Positions 8,397 through 17,063 of a DNA stretch of 64,000 nucleotides are shown in pieces. The notes under the pieces were generated by a model. It was not told where the DNA came from, did no database searches, and was given only the letters and a program-made list of their open reading frames with translations. The DNA is from Olivibacter oleidegradans (GTDB lineage Bacteria > Bacteroidota > Bacteroidia > Sphingobacteriales > Sphingobacteriaceae), in the NCBI RefSeq assembly GCF_042432805.1, contig NZ_JBHLWO010000002.1:1302001-1366000 (forward strand), read 5' to 3'. Both the position numbers and the translations under genes were made by a program. Numbering within the stretch: position 1 is the first letter of the stretch; every line of letters starts with the position of its first letter.

Positions 8397-8707
8397 TAGT
8401 TGGTAGTAATTTTATTTTGCTACACAAAGAAACGAGACAATTAGCGTAACCACTAGAGGAAAAAGCACAAAAAAATACAGGAAATTTCCTGTTTTTGTAT
8501 ATTAGCTATGTAATATAGCGATAAAATACATGTTTAAACTACAATTTTTCACAAAAAAATAACCTTATATTAATCTACATGTGGAAGCTTGGGCATATAT
8601 TCCCATTCGTGAGTGTATTGTTTGTTGATTTTCCACAGATTGAGTAAAACATTTGTTTTAAGTATTTTGTTAGTCAGTTAAGTTAAATCATTTTTAAATA
8701 AACTTAT
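8397..8707. other. Divergent intergenic region with palindrome
   Basis: No gene was found. This A+T-rich region separates the HTH regulator and the Gfo/Idh oxidoreductase. It holds a perfect 16-bp palindrome at 8477-8492 (ACAGGAAATTTCCTGT), extended by A/T tracts on both sides. No exact -33/-7 promoter pair was recognised. Confidence 0.5.
8477..8492. promoter_or_regulatory. Candidate operator palindrome
   Basis: ACAGGAAATTTCCTGT is a perfect 16-bp palindrome flanked by AAAAAT and TTTTTGT, so near-symmetry reaches about 26 bp. It sits about 80 bp upstream of the small HTH regulator and 215 bp from the oxidoreductase. Its role as operator is inferred from symmetry and position alone. Confidence 0.35.
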
Positions 8708-9799
8708 ATGCATTCGCGTCGGGAATTTATACATAGATTAGCAATTTCAACGGCTGGTATACCGTTTTTATCAAGCAAATTTCCTTTTTTTGACGATCGT
8801 CCACTAAGAGTAGCTATTATGGGCTTGGGTGGCTACGGTACACGTGTCGGTGAAGCAATGCAGTCTTGCAGACGAGCCAAACTTGTAGGTGTTATTAGTG
8901 GCACTCCTTCGAAAATAAAAGCTTGGCAAGAGAAATATAATATACCTGATAAAAACTGCTACAACTATGAAAATTTTGATAACATAAAAGAGAATACCGA
9001 TATCGATGCAGTTTATGTTATTACGCCTAATGCGCTTCATCACGACCATGTGATAAGGGCAGCAAAAGCAGGGAAACACGTCATATGTGAGAAACCGATG
9101 GCTCTTAACGCAAAGGAAGGACAAGACATGGTAAACGCATGCCGCGAGGCTAATGTTAAGCTCTTGGTGGGTTATCGCATGCATTTTGAGCCCAAGACGT
9201 TAGAGATTGTTCGGATGAGAAAGGAAGGCGAATTTGGGAAAATTTTATTTTTTCAGGGCCTTTCCGGCTTTAAGATAGGTGATCCGAATCAATGGAGATT
9301 AGACAAAGACCTAGCGGGTGGTGGCTCTTTGATGGATATAGGGATTTACGCTATAAATGGCGCCCGTTACATGGTAGGTGAAGAACCTGTTTGGGTCACC
9401 GCGCAAGAGACAAAAACGGATCCACAGAAATTTAAAGATGGTGTGGACGAAACGATTCAATTTCAAATGGGATTTCCAAGCGGTGCAGTTGCATCGTGCT
9501 TATCAACGTACAATATGAATAATTTGGATCGTTTCTTTTTAAATGGTGAAAAAGGTTTTGCTGAGCTGCAGCCTTCAACAGGGTACGGTCCAATAGAAGG
9601 TAAAACACACATCGGACCATTAACACAACCGCACAAAACGCACCAGACAGTGCAAATGGATGAAATGGCCGGTATTATTTTGGACGGACATAAAGCGATT
9701 GTTCCTGTAGACGGAGTGGAAGGCTTAAAAGACTTACAGATTATTGATGCGATTTATGAAGCCTGTCGGAGTGGACAAAAAGTTTCATTACAAGCTTAA
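8708..9799 (+). CDS. Gfo/Idh/MocA-family oxidoreductase with Tat signal
   Basis: Product of 363 aa. The N-terminus SRREFIHRLAISTAG has a twin-arginine signal, so the enzyme is probably exported folded to the periplasm with its NAD(P) cofactor bound. The Rossmann motif follows (MGLGGYGTRVGEAM), then the family's CEKPMAL with the conserved EKP, and the C-terminal alpha/beta domain with GGSLMDIGIYAINGARYM. Relatives include periplasmic glucose-fructose oxidoreductase and many enzymes acting on sugars or inositols. The converging operon of DeoR regulator, HAD phosphatase and MFS transporter is also sugar-type, but no shared substrate can be proved. Confidence 0.9.
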   Translation: MHSRREFIHRLAISTAGIPFLSSKFPFFDDRPLRVAIMGLGGYGTRVGEAMQSCRRAKLVGVISGTPSKIKAWQEKYNIPDKNCYNYENFDNIKENTDIDAVYVITPNALHHDHVIRAAKAGKHVICEKPMALNAKEGQDMVNACREANVKLLVGYRMHFEPKTLEIVRMRKEGEFGKILFFQGLSGFKIGDPNQWRLDKDLAGGGSLMDIGIYAINGARYMVGEEPVWVTAQETKTDPQKFKDGVDETIQFQMGFPSGAVASCLSTYNMNNLDRFFLNGEKGFAELQPSTGYGPIEGKTHIGPLTQPHKTHQTVQMDEMAGIILDGHKAIVPVDGVEGLKDLQIIDAIYEACRSGQKVSLQA

Positions 9800-9830
9800 C
9801 GACAATAACGACGTAAGAATATAATATTAT

Positions 9831-10580
9831 TCAGACAATGAGGATTTCCTTGTTACGAAACAGATCCAGCCTTTTATCTTCGCTGGGAAGATCTGTAACA
9901 AGTACATCAACAGGGGCAAGATCACAAACTTTAAAAAAATCATGATGGTTCAGTTTTTCGTGATTACTTAATACAATAGTTTTCAACGCCGCATTCATCA
10001 TACTCTGCTTTACGTCTCCGTCTTCTCGTATGCGGGCAGTTATTCCATGATTGGGATCTGCAGCACAAGCTCCCATCAAATAGGCATCAGCAACATACAT
10101 CGAGACTTCCTGACAAGTTCTGGTCCCGACGTTGGTTTCTGTATCACGATTATAAACCCCGCCTAAAACAACGATTTCTATCCCTTTATTCTTTGCCAAT
10201 ATGGGTACCAATGCCTGATTGTTGGTTACCACGCGAAAATGTGCATTAAACGGAAACTGTGTGGCCACTGCACAAATCGTAGTTCCTCCATCCATAAATA
10301 TCGTTTGACCGTTCTTAACAAATTGTTGTGCTTTGAGGGCGATGACATCTTTACCCTTCTTTAAGTAAGACGATCGATCCTGAAAAGTTAAAGGATTCCT
10401 AGATCGCAAAATTGCTCCTCCTCTTACTTTAGATAAGAGGCCATTTTTGTGAAGGATGTCAATATCTCTCCTTATCGTATCTTCTGATACTTTTAGACTC
10501 TGTGCCAATAATTCATAAGTGACCATTTCTGAGCCCTTTAGGACCGTCAAAATATGATCTAATCGTTGCTCTTTTACCAT
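9831..10580 (-). CDS. DeoR/GlpR-family sugar-responsive transcriptional regulator
   Basis: Product of 249 aa. The N-terminal winged helix-turn-helix (about 1-57) contains VTYELLAQSLKVSEDTIRRD and KVRGGAI, diagnostic for DeoR/GlpR. The C-terminal sugar-phosphate-binding domain shows MDGGTTICAVA, VVTNN and a Gly-rich VVLGGVYN. Such proteins usually repress an operon and are released by a phosphorylated sugar. It is the last gene of a three-gene operon (22-base gap after the HAD gene). The operon's front edge carries a long inverted repeat (12475-12512), which makes autoregulation plausible. Confidence 0.92.
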   Translation of the reverse strand: MVKEQRLDHILTVLKGSEMVTYELLAQSLKVSEDTIRRDIDILHKNGLLSKVRGGAILRSRNPLTFQDRSSYLKKGKDVIALKAQQFVKNGQTIFMDGGTTICAVATQFPFNAHFRVVTNNQALVPILAKNKGIEIVVLGGVYNRDTETNVGTRTCQEVSMYVADAYLMGACAADPNHGITARIREDGDVKQSMMNAALKTIVLSNHEKLNHHDFFKVCDLAPVDVLVTDLPSEDKRLDLFRNKEILIV

Positions 10581-10602
10581 TTACAGGTTGCTATTAATAC
10601 TT

Positions 10603-11244
10603 TTAAATACCCAATAGTGCAGGCAATTCACTCATTTTCCGGAACACCTGTACGCGTTCATCGATCCATTCGTTTTCATCATAACCATTTGCAAAGGCAT
10701 AAACACGAAAACCGCCAGCCAAGCCAGCCGTTATACCGGCTAAACTGTCTTCTATAACCACACATTCAGAAGGCTTATAGCCCATTGATTTAGCAGCGTA
10801 TAAAAATATACCTGGATCAGGCTTCCAGCTATCAATTTCGTAAGAGCTAAAAATTCGATGAGGTTCAAAGAAACGTATCAGGCCCGTCACCTGAAGATTC
10901 AATTCAATTTTCTCCCGGGGTCCGCTTGAAGCGACACAGCAGGGAAGTTTTATAGTTGACAATAGTTCGCTTACACCGGCTATCGGCCGTACCTCTTGTT
11001 TGAACCGTTCATACGCTTTTCTACGGAACTCAATCTCAAAATTCTCTGGAAAAGCTTTTCCCCGCCGCTCTTCCAATATCTTGATGGTTTCCAAAATTTG
11101 TCGGCCACTAAAAAGTTTGAGTGCTTCTTCCAAATCTATCACAGCCGGCTCCCCTGCCATTTCCAATAAAACGGAAATCATAATGGACTCGGTATCTACC
11201 AGGACACCATCGCAATCAAATATTATGCATTTTACATCTAGCAT
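10603..11244 (-). CDS. HAD-superfamily sugar phosphatase / phosphoglucomutase-like hydrolase
   Basis: Product of 213 aa. HAD motif I is FDCDGVLVDTES, with nucleophile Asp at about residue 9 and acid/base Asp at about 11. Motif II is ASSG, the motif III lysine lies in SWKPDPGIF, and motif IV is VVIEDSLAG. A helical C1 cap sits between motifs I and II, as in beta-phosphoglucomutase and 2-deoxyglucose-6-phosphatase. It should dephosphorylate a small sugar phosphate in the cytoplasm. It is 16 bases downstream of the MFS transporter and 22 bases upstream of the DeoR gene, which supports a sugar-related operon. Confidence 0.9.
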   Translation of the reverse strand: MLDVKCIIFDCDGVLVDTESIMISVLLEMAGEPAVIDLEEALKLFSGRQILETIKILEERRGKAFPENFEIEFRRKAYERFKQEVRPIAGVSELLSTIKLPCCVASSGPREKIELNLQVTGLIRFFEPHRIFSSYEIDSWKPDPGIFLYAAKSMGYKPSECVVIEDSLAGITAGLAGGFRVYAFANGYDENEWIDERVQVFRKMSELPALLGI

Positions 11245-11260
11245 ACGGTTTCTTCTTAAA

Positions 11261-12475
11261 TTATTCTGAATAGTTTTTCAACAGTTTAGATCGCTCGTTT
11301 CTACGAACGCTATAACTCAAAGCTACCAGTAAAAGCATTAAGCCGATACATGCGAATGCTATTGGAAGCGAAAAGTTATAGGCGATGAACCCGAGAATTG
11401 CCGGCCCTATTAATTGCCCGGCATATCCCATTGTCGTAATAGCCGGAATCGTTACGGTTGGAGAAAGGCCATTTATTCGTCCTCCTTCGGTAAAAAATAC
11501 CGGAACGATATTGGCAGCTCCCAATCCGAGAAGAACAAATCCAAATAATGTACCTGAAATCCAGGGAACGAAAACGACCAATGACAATCCAAACGCTGCC
11601 AATAAGCTTCCACCTACTACGACCCGCTTTCCGTCTAAACGCGCCACAATTCGATCACCAACTAAACGCATAATTGCCATTGCTATTGAAAAAGCAGCAT
11701 AACCACTACCTGCAAATTCAGGTTCTACATACCTAATTTCCCGGAGATAAACGGCACTCCAATCCAACATAGCTCCTTCTGATAGAAAAACGATAAAGCA
11801 CATGGCACCTAGAAATAGAACACTTCCTTTCATCCAAGAGAAGCCCCCCTGCCCGTCAATAACTTCCGAGGAATTGGATTTTCGTAATTTTATCTCCGAA
11901 TCTGCTGAAAGCAAATTGGTGTATTGGCTGCAAACGATAAGTAACAACAAAAGTGAAATACTAATAGCGGCTACAATTGGCTCCAGACCGAATCTAATAA
12001 AGAATCCTAACCCCAAAGATCCCAATAGCCCTCCCACGCTGAATAGTCCATGAAGCGAGGACATGATAGGTTTAGTAAAGATATTTTGAACCTGTACGCC
12101 GTGCGCATTCATGGCTACATCAATGGTGCCGACAGCAGCACCAAATATAAAAAGCATGATTCCCATCAAGATAGGAGACGTCATCAAAAGCAACATCGGT
12201 AAGCTAAGGGCCATAATGAAGGTTGAATACAGAATAACCGGTCGACTCCCATATCTCGTTGTCATAACACCCGTCAAGGGCATCATTGTAATGGCCCCGG
12301 CTCCCAGAAGAAGAAGCAGTAAACCTAGGTCTGCATCATTAAGGCCTAGTCTTTCCTTAGCATAGGGAACCATAGGAGCCCAACTGGAAATTCCCAATCC
12401 ACATATCAAAAAAATATATTGTGTTGCGGAACGCGCTTTAGCGGGATTAATTCCATTTATTGAAGTGTTATTCAT
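11261..12475 (-). CDS. MFS transporter, YbjJ-like
   Basis: Product of 404 aa with about 12 hydrophobic segments and no signal peptide, so an inner-membrane permease. The sequence resembles E. coli YbjJ and its relatives: GLGISSWAPMVPYAKERLG near the first helix, TRYGSRPVI in the 2-3 loop, VDVAMNAHGV-like AVGTIDVAMNAHGVQVQ and SSLHGLFSVGGLLGSLG. In E. coli, ybjJ lies next to a HAD phosphatase gene (ybjI), and here too a HAD gene follows. The substrate is unknown. The ATG directly abuts a long inverted repeat; the next internal Met is too far in to serve as start. Confidence 0.88.
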   Translation of the reverse strand: MNNTSINGINPAKARSATQYIFLICGLGISSWAPMVPYAKERLGLNDADLGLLLLLLGAGAITMMPLTGVMTTRYGSRPVILYSTFIMALSLPMLLLMTSPILMGIMLFIFGAAVGTIDVAMNAHGVQVQNIFTKPIMSSLHGLFSVGGLLGSLGLGFFIRFGLEPIVAAISISLLLLLIVCSQYTNLLSADSEIKLRKSNSSEVIDGQGGFSWMKGSVLFLGAMCFIVFLSEGAMLDWSAVYLREIRYVEPEFAGSGYAAFSIAMAIMRLVGDRIVARLDGKRVVVGGSLLAAFGLSLVVFVPWISGTLFGFVLLGLGAANIVPVFFTEGGRINGLSPTVTIPAITTMGYAGQLIGPAILGFIAYNFSLPIAFACIGLMLLLVALSYSVRRNERSKLLKNYSE

Positions 12476-12512
12476 TTTGCAATATTATGCAAAATCGCAT
12501 AATATCGCAAAA
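12475..12512 (-). promoter_or_regulatory. Inverted-repeat operator at start of MFS-HAD-DeoR operon
   Basis: Arms 12475-12490 and 12497-12512 are 16 bases long, match at 15 of 16 positions and are separated by 6 bases. The core half-site is TTGC(A/G)ATATTATGC. The left arm reaches the A of the transporter start codon, so a bound repressor would cover the promoter-proximal region and ribosome site. The DeoR protein encoded at the end of the operon is the natural candidate; this is inference. Confidence 0.55.
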
Positions 12513-12758
12513 CGAATAACTGAGATGTATCTCCGGATATCCTGACTTCTTAAATAGAGCCCTTGAAAGCTTAGAAACGCTATAGGTTATTGACCGGAAT
12601 TGTGAGAGTAATTGGTGGTTTTTGTGAAAGCTACCCATATTCCATAAGATTCTGTTTACATTAATTTGATAATCAATAAATAATAAAAAAAATACTGATA
12701 TTGTAACGAATAATGCTTACTTTTATCGCCGTTGAATCATAATCAAAAACTCCAGGCC

Positions 12759-13607
12759 ATGTTCATCGGTGCAGTGAAATGGTTTGATAATCAAAAAGGA
12801 TTCGGGATAATCGCATTACCTGAAGAAGAATCCTTATTCGTTCATATTCGCGGCTTTAGTTCGACGCCACTAGCAATCGACAGTGGAGATGTTGTCATTG
12901 GTGAAAAAAAACCAGACAAGAAAAAAGGTGGTTATATCGGTCATAATTGCCATTTAGCGACAAACAGAAAAGATTGGGATATTGCTATGCAACTTCTAGA
13001 TATAGAAGCTAAAATAACACTACCCCAGACGCTTGATTTGCAGCATAAAGGATATCGGAAAAAAAAAGACGAAGAATATAACCTAATAAATTTGGCGGCA
13101 AAACAGATTTTGCAAGGCAAAACCGAGGACGAAATTTATGATGTCATCACCCAGTATTTTCAGCAATCATTGAATTCCGCACTCTTTCTTAAATATGTTA
13201 AAACGTTAGATACGGTGTTACACGAACTGTTTGATCGTGATGTTGCGGATCTCTTACTGAAGAGGATATACGTGTTTTTTGGAGAATCTTTGAACCATGA
13301 AATACTTTTCCTTGTTTGGAAAAGCGGTTGCTTTCAGTATATTGGATATGAAGCTGATGGCGACTTCGAGATTCCCGAAGAAATTTTATACCTATACGCA
13401 ACAGAAATTGGTTATAAGGAATTAGAACGCATTAAAGCGTACAGCTTTGGGCCTGCTTTTTGCACTGAAATCGTTGAAGCAAACATCGAAGCCCTCGACC
13501 TAAGTAACGCGCACGAAATGGAGATTGCCAAATCTTTTGTCGACGTATTAGATGGCGATGAAAAGGAGCATTGGCAAAACTATATAACCAGTAGTATAAC
13601 AAGATAA
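12759..13607 (+). CDS. Cold-shock-domain protein with long uncharacterised C-terminal region
   Basis: Product of 282 aa from ATG 12759; a TTG nine codons upstream is in frame. Residues 1-70 are a cold-shock domain: GAVKWFDNQKGFGII carries RNP-1-type aromatics and SLFVHIRGF the RNP-2-type strand. The remaining ~210 residues are helical and acidic, with features such as LDTVLHELFDRDVADLLLKRIY and repeated aromatic-Glu pairs. I do not recognise them. Usual Csp proteins are 65-70 aa, so this is a fusion. It should bind single-stranded nucleic acid through the N-terminal domain; the role of the C-terminal part is unknown. It is monocistronic. Confidence 0.75.
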   Translation: MFIGAVKWFDNQKGFGIIALPEEESLFVHIRGFSSTPLAIDSGDVVIGEKKPDKKKGGYIGHNCHLATNRKDWDIAMQLLDIEAKITLPQTLDLQHKGYRKKKDEEYNLINLAAKQILQGKTEDEIYDVITQYFQQSLNSALFLKYVKTLDTVLHELFDRDVADLLLKRIYVFFGESLNHEILFLVWKSGCFQYIGYEADGDFEIPEEILYLYATEIGYKELERIKAYSFGPAFCTEIVEANIEALDLSNAHEMEIAKSFVDVLDGDEKEHWQNYITSSITR

Positions 13608-13733
13608 ATTACGCCTTTTTAACCGCAGTCCTTTATTCACCAATATTCGTTTTATATCCTTGAAGCAAATTTACCTGCCATCGGGTGAATTTTTTTTTGG
13701 ATATATTTTTAACCTACGTTCGCTTATGCATGA

Positions 13734-16670
13734 CTATTTAACCAATGCATCCCAGAGTATCTCAACAGGGTGATATGCTTTACGGCTGGTTGCATCTTTT
13801 ATTTGATGTCGACAACTTGTGCCCGGCGCGGCAATTATTTCACTGGAATCTGTCGAGCGTATCGAAGGCAATAAGACCAATTCGCCTACTTGCTGCGAAA
13901 CATGGTAGTGTTCCTTTTCGTAGCCGAAAGAGCCTGCCATTCCACAACAACCGGAGGGAATGACCTCTACTTCATGTCCAGTTGGAAACTTCAATATTTT
14001 TTCTGTTTGGGCAACCAAGTGAAATGCCTTCTGATAACAATGTCCATGTAATTTGATCTTTTTTTCGATTGCTTTAAATTGCTCCTTCTTTATGTTTCCA
14101 CGATCTATTTCCTCTGCAATAAACTCATCGATTAGTAAAGCATGTCTTGCTATCCGCTGCGCGTCGGATACCAGATCTTTATCAACTAAATCTAAATATT
14201 CATCTCTAAAAGTGAGAATCGCCGAAGGTTCGATACCTATCAATGGGCTTTTATCAGAAACTACGTCTTTGAATGCCAAAACATTTTGATTGGCTATTTT
14301 TTTTGCCTTTCGTAGGAGACCTTTCGACAAGTATGTGCGGCCACTCTCTTTATGATTAATTAATTTTACTTGGTACCCCAATGCACTCAACAGTTTAAAA
14401 GCTGTTTGTCCGATCCCCGTGTCGTTGTAATCGGTAAATTCATCGCAAAAGAGATACACCGTTTGCCCAACAGCTAGATCTTGCGGCTTTTGTCGTTGTA
14501 TCCACTTTCGAAGGGTTGTGTTACCAATTTCAGGCAAGGATCGTTCCGGAGCGAAGCCAATGGCACCTTTTACTAATGACGATAAAACACGGTTCTTGAT
14601 AACAGCATTATACAGACGGGGCGCATAACTCCCTATCTTTTGAGACTTGGTGAAATTTGCGATGAGCCATGTTCTAAAGGGCGTCCCATTCGCATCGTAG
14701 TAATGTTGCAAAAACTCTGCCTTCATTTTTGTTACATCAACCGCAGAAGGACATTCCGTTTTACAGGCCTTGCAACTTAGACACAGATCCATCACTTCTT
14801 TGATTTCTGCATGATCAAAGCGATTCTCTTTAGTGGAATGGGTTAAAAACTGCCGAAGCATGTTAGCACGTGCTCTTGTTGTATCTTTCTCCTCACGAGT
14901 TGCCATATAAGAGGGACACATCGTACCTCCTGTTATATGTGATTTTCTACAGTCTCCGGAACCTGAACACTTTTCGGCTAAACGAAGAATATTCTCTTGT
15001 TTTTGATAGTCAAAAATTGTATTTATGTGAATAGCAGAGGTGTCTGTTTCGTATCGTAGAAATTTGTCCATCGGCGGTGTGCGGACAATTTTATTCGCAT
15101 TAAAAATAGAAGAAGCGTCGAAAATAGATTTGATTTTTTCTAAAAGCAGATAAACCTCCTCTCCTAACACCGTCTTTATAAATTCTCCCCGCAAACGACC
15201 ATCGCCATGCTCTCCGCTTAGCGATCCATTGTATTTTTTTACCAAAACAGCCGTTTCGGCCAATATCGCTCTGAATTTATGCCTTCCGTCGGCTGTTTTT
15301 AGATTAATCAAAGGTTCAACGTGTAGCTCGCCGGCTCCCGCATGTGCATAATAGGACGCCTTTGTACCGTATTTGGTTAATATAGCCTGAACTTCTTCTA
15401 TATAAGAAGGAAGATCTTCAGGTGAAACAGCACAATCTTCAATTAGGTTCACAGGCTGTGTGTCTCCCGGTAAATTACGGATCAGTCCTAATCCAGCTTT
15501 ACGAACGTCCCAAACCAAATTGGTGCGACTACCTGTAATAAGCGGATAAGCATAGCCTATATTGTTGGACGCTAAGGCCGATTTTAATGTATTTGCTTTA
15601 TTGACTACACCTTCTACATCATGGTCCCGGAACTCGACCATTAATAAAGCGGCCGGATCACCTTCAATAAAGAAACGATTATACCGGTAAGTGGGATGAT
15701 CTTTCGTGAAATCAAGAATGTATTTGTCCACTAGTTCGGACGCTTCAGGGTGGTGTGCTAGGGCTGTAATATTGGCATGCAAAGATTCAATAAGCGAATG
15801 GCAATGTATACAGAGTATTCCTACCTCCTGAGGTGGTAGCGAGATAAGGTTTAATTTAGCTTCGGTAACCAGTGCTAAAGTACCTTCGGAACCAGCTATC
15901 AATTTACTAAAGTTAAAGGCTTCGTTGGGCTTTGCCAATAGATCCAAAGCATATCCTGTATTGCGTCTTGTAATTGAATGTTTAGGATAGCCCTGTCTGA
16001 TGGTCGCTTGGTTTCCTTTATCACTTAACAGGGCATTAACCGCTCTGTATATTTCACCTTCCCTATCGTTTTGCTTTAGCTTACTAAAAAGACTTGGCTC
16101 ATCGAGTGCTTCAAAAATAGCAGAACTACCATCATCCAATAAGACTTTCATCGCCAATAGATGGCTCCGTGTATCACCCCAAACGATTGAATGCAAACCA
16201 CTCGAATTATTCCCAATCATCCCGCCGATCATGGCTCGGCTTGCAGTGGAAGTTTCCGGGCCAAACATTAGGCCGTAGTCTTTTAAGAACGCATTTAAAT
16301 CATCTCTTATTACGCCTGGCTGTACTCTTACCCAACGCTCTTCCTGATTTATTTCTAAAATCTTGTTAAAGTGCTTAGATACATCGATAATAATGCCCTT
16401 CCCAACAACCTGCCCTGCTAATGAGGTTCCGGCAGTTCTCGGTATCAAGGTAATTCCCGTTTGTTTAGCAAAATCTATTAACACCCTTAAGTCGTTTTCG
16501 TTCTTTGGAACAGCTACGGCTATGGGCAACTCTTGGTATACAGAAGCATCGGTAGAATACGCGAGTCGCACGGCATGATGCTCAGGGCTGTCATTGTAAT
16601 ATAACTCACCTGAAAAAATAGATCGTATATTTTCAAATTGACGATTAATATGCGGGGAATCCATATACAA
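13734..16670 (-). CDS. FAD-linked and Fe-S D-2-hydroxyacid dehydrogenase (D-lactate dehydrogenase type)
   Basis: Product of 978 aa, fusing a GlcD-like flavoprotein with a GlpC/GlcF-like iron-sulfur protein. The FAD-binding part (about 35-210) has PRTAGTSLAGQ and GGMIGNNSSG. The FAD-linked C-domain includes SGEHGDGRLRGEF. Iron-sulfur cysteines follow near 560-680 (CSGSGDC, then CLSCKACKTECP). The C-terminal CCG-type region holds GHCYQKAF and PSGCCGMAGSFGYEKEHY. The length fits the YdiJ/D-lactate dehydrogenase group, which feeds electrons from a D-2-hydroxyacid to the quinone pool. The divergent FadR-type regulator and MFS transporter support an inducible hydroxyacid use pathway; the exact substrate is inferred. 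Confidence 0.88.
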   Translation of the reverse strand: MYMDSPHINRQFENIRSIFSGELYYNDSPEHHAVRLAYSTDASVYQELPIAVAVPKNENDLRVLIDFAKQTGITLIPRTAGTSLAGQVVGKGIIIDVSKHFNKILEINQEERWVRVQPGVIRDDLNAFLKDYGLMFGPETSTASRAMIGGMIGNNSSGLHSIVWGDTRSHLLAMKVLLDDGSSAIFEALDEPSLFSKLKQNDREGEIYRAVNALLSDKGNQATIRQGYPKHSITRRNTGYALDLLAKPNEAFNFSKLIAGSEGTLALVTEAKLNLISLPPQEVGILCIHCHSLIESLHANITALAHHPEASELVDKYILDFTKDHPTYRYNRFFIEGDPAALLMVEFRDHDVEGVVNKANTLKSALASNNIGYAYPLITGSRTNLVWDVRKAGLGLIRNLPGDTQPVNLIEDCAVSPEDLPSYIEEVQAILTKYGTKASYYAHAGAGELHVEPLINLKTADGRHKFRAILAETAVLVKKYNGSLSGEHGDGRLRGEFIKTVLGEEVYLLLEKIKSIFDASSIFNANKIVRTPPMDKFLRYETDTSAIHINTIFDYQKQENILRLAEKCSGSGDCRKSHITGGTMCPSYMATREEKDTTRARANMLRQFLTHSTKENRFDHAEIKEVMDLCLSCKACKTECPSAVDVTKMKAEFLQHYYDANGTPFRTWLIANFTKSQKIGSYAPRLYNAVIKNRVLSSLVKGAIGFAPERSLPEIGNTTLRKWIQRQKPQDLAVGQTVYLFCDEFTDYNDTGIGQTAFKLLSALGYQVKLINHKESGRTYLSKGLLRKAKKIANQNVLAFKDVVSDKSPLIGIEPSAILTFRDEYLDLVDKDLVSDAQRIARHALLIDEFIAEEIDRGNIKKEQFKAIEKKIKLHGHCYQKAFHLVAQTEKILKFPTGHEVEVIPSGCCGMAGSFGYEKEHYHVSQQVGELVLLPSIRSTDSSEIIAAPGTSCRHQIKDATSRKAYHPVEILWDALVK

Positions 16671-16996
16671 GTTTATAAAAAAATGATGGTCTAGTTATTA
16701 TAATATATCGCTACTATGATTCTTATAATCTATAATATAGGCCAAATCCAATTGAGTGTAATACCCGAGTCAACCTCATTTTTGATGTCAGGCGATTAAC
16801 TTAAAATGATCTATCCAATATACGCTCATATCAGTCTTCTATTTTTTACAAAAAAACACTTTCTTTTCCATTAAACACTAAAAAAAATATTTTTTGCAGT
16901 TCATCGCAAGGCACCTTCATGTTGATGGATTAAATGAGGTAAACAATATAAAACACAACACTAAGAAGAATAATGTACAACAATCTCTCGATGGGC

Positions 16997-17026
16997 TTTG
17001 ATTTTATAAATCATTTATTACATTTG
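16997..17026 (+). promoter_or_regulatory. Probable promoter of the FadR-type regulator operon
   Basis: TTTG (16997-17000) and TACATTTG (17019-17026) are 18 bases apart, close to the Bacteroidota -33/-7 pattern, although other promoters in this window use a spacer of 20. Transcription would begin near 17033, inside the inverted repeat that follows. Confidence 0.45.
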
Positions 17027-17030
17027 TACA

Positions 17031-17051
17031 TTCATCTGATGATATGATGAA
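17031..17051. promoter_or_regulatory. Candidate operator for the FadR-type regulator
   Basis: The half-sites TTCATC (17031-17036) and GATGAA (17046-17051) form an inverted repeat with 9 bases between, and TCATCTGATGA (17032-17042) is itself symmetric. The site covers the expected transcription start and ends 12 bases before the start codon, so binding would block the operon. Confidence 0.35.
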
Positions 17052-17063
17052 TAAAGTAGTATA

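Larger units (their letters stand above)
16671..17063. other. Shared control region between hydroxyacid dehydrogenase and FadR-type regulator
   Basis: No gene was found in this 393-base A+T-rich spacer. It contains AATGTACAA at 16972-16980 and its inverted match TTGTACATT at 17024-17032, a promoter-like TTTG/TACATTTG pair (16997-17026) and an inverted repeat TTCATC-9-GATGAA (17031-17051). These elements cluster on the regulator side. The oxidoreductase side has no recognisable promoter. Confidence 0.5.
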
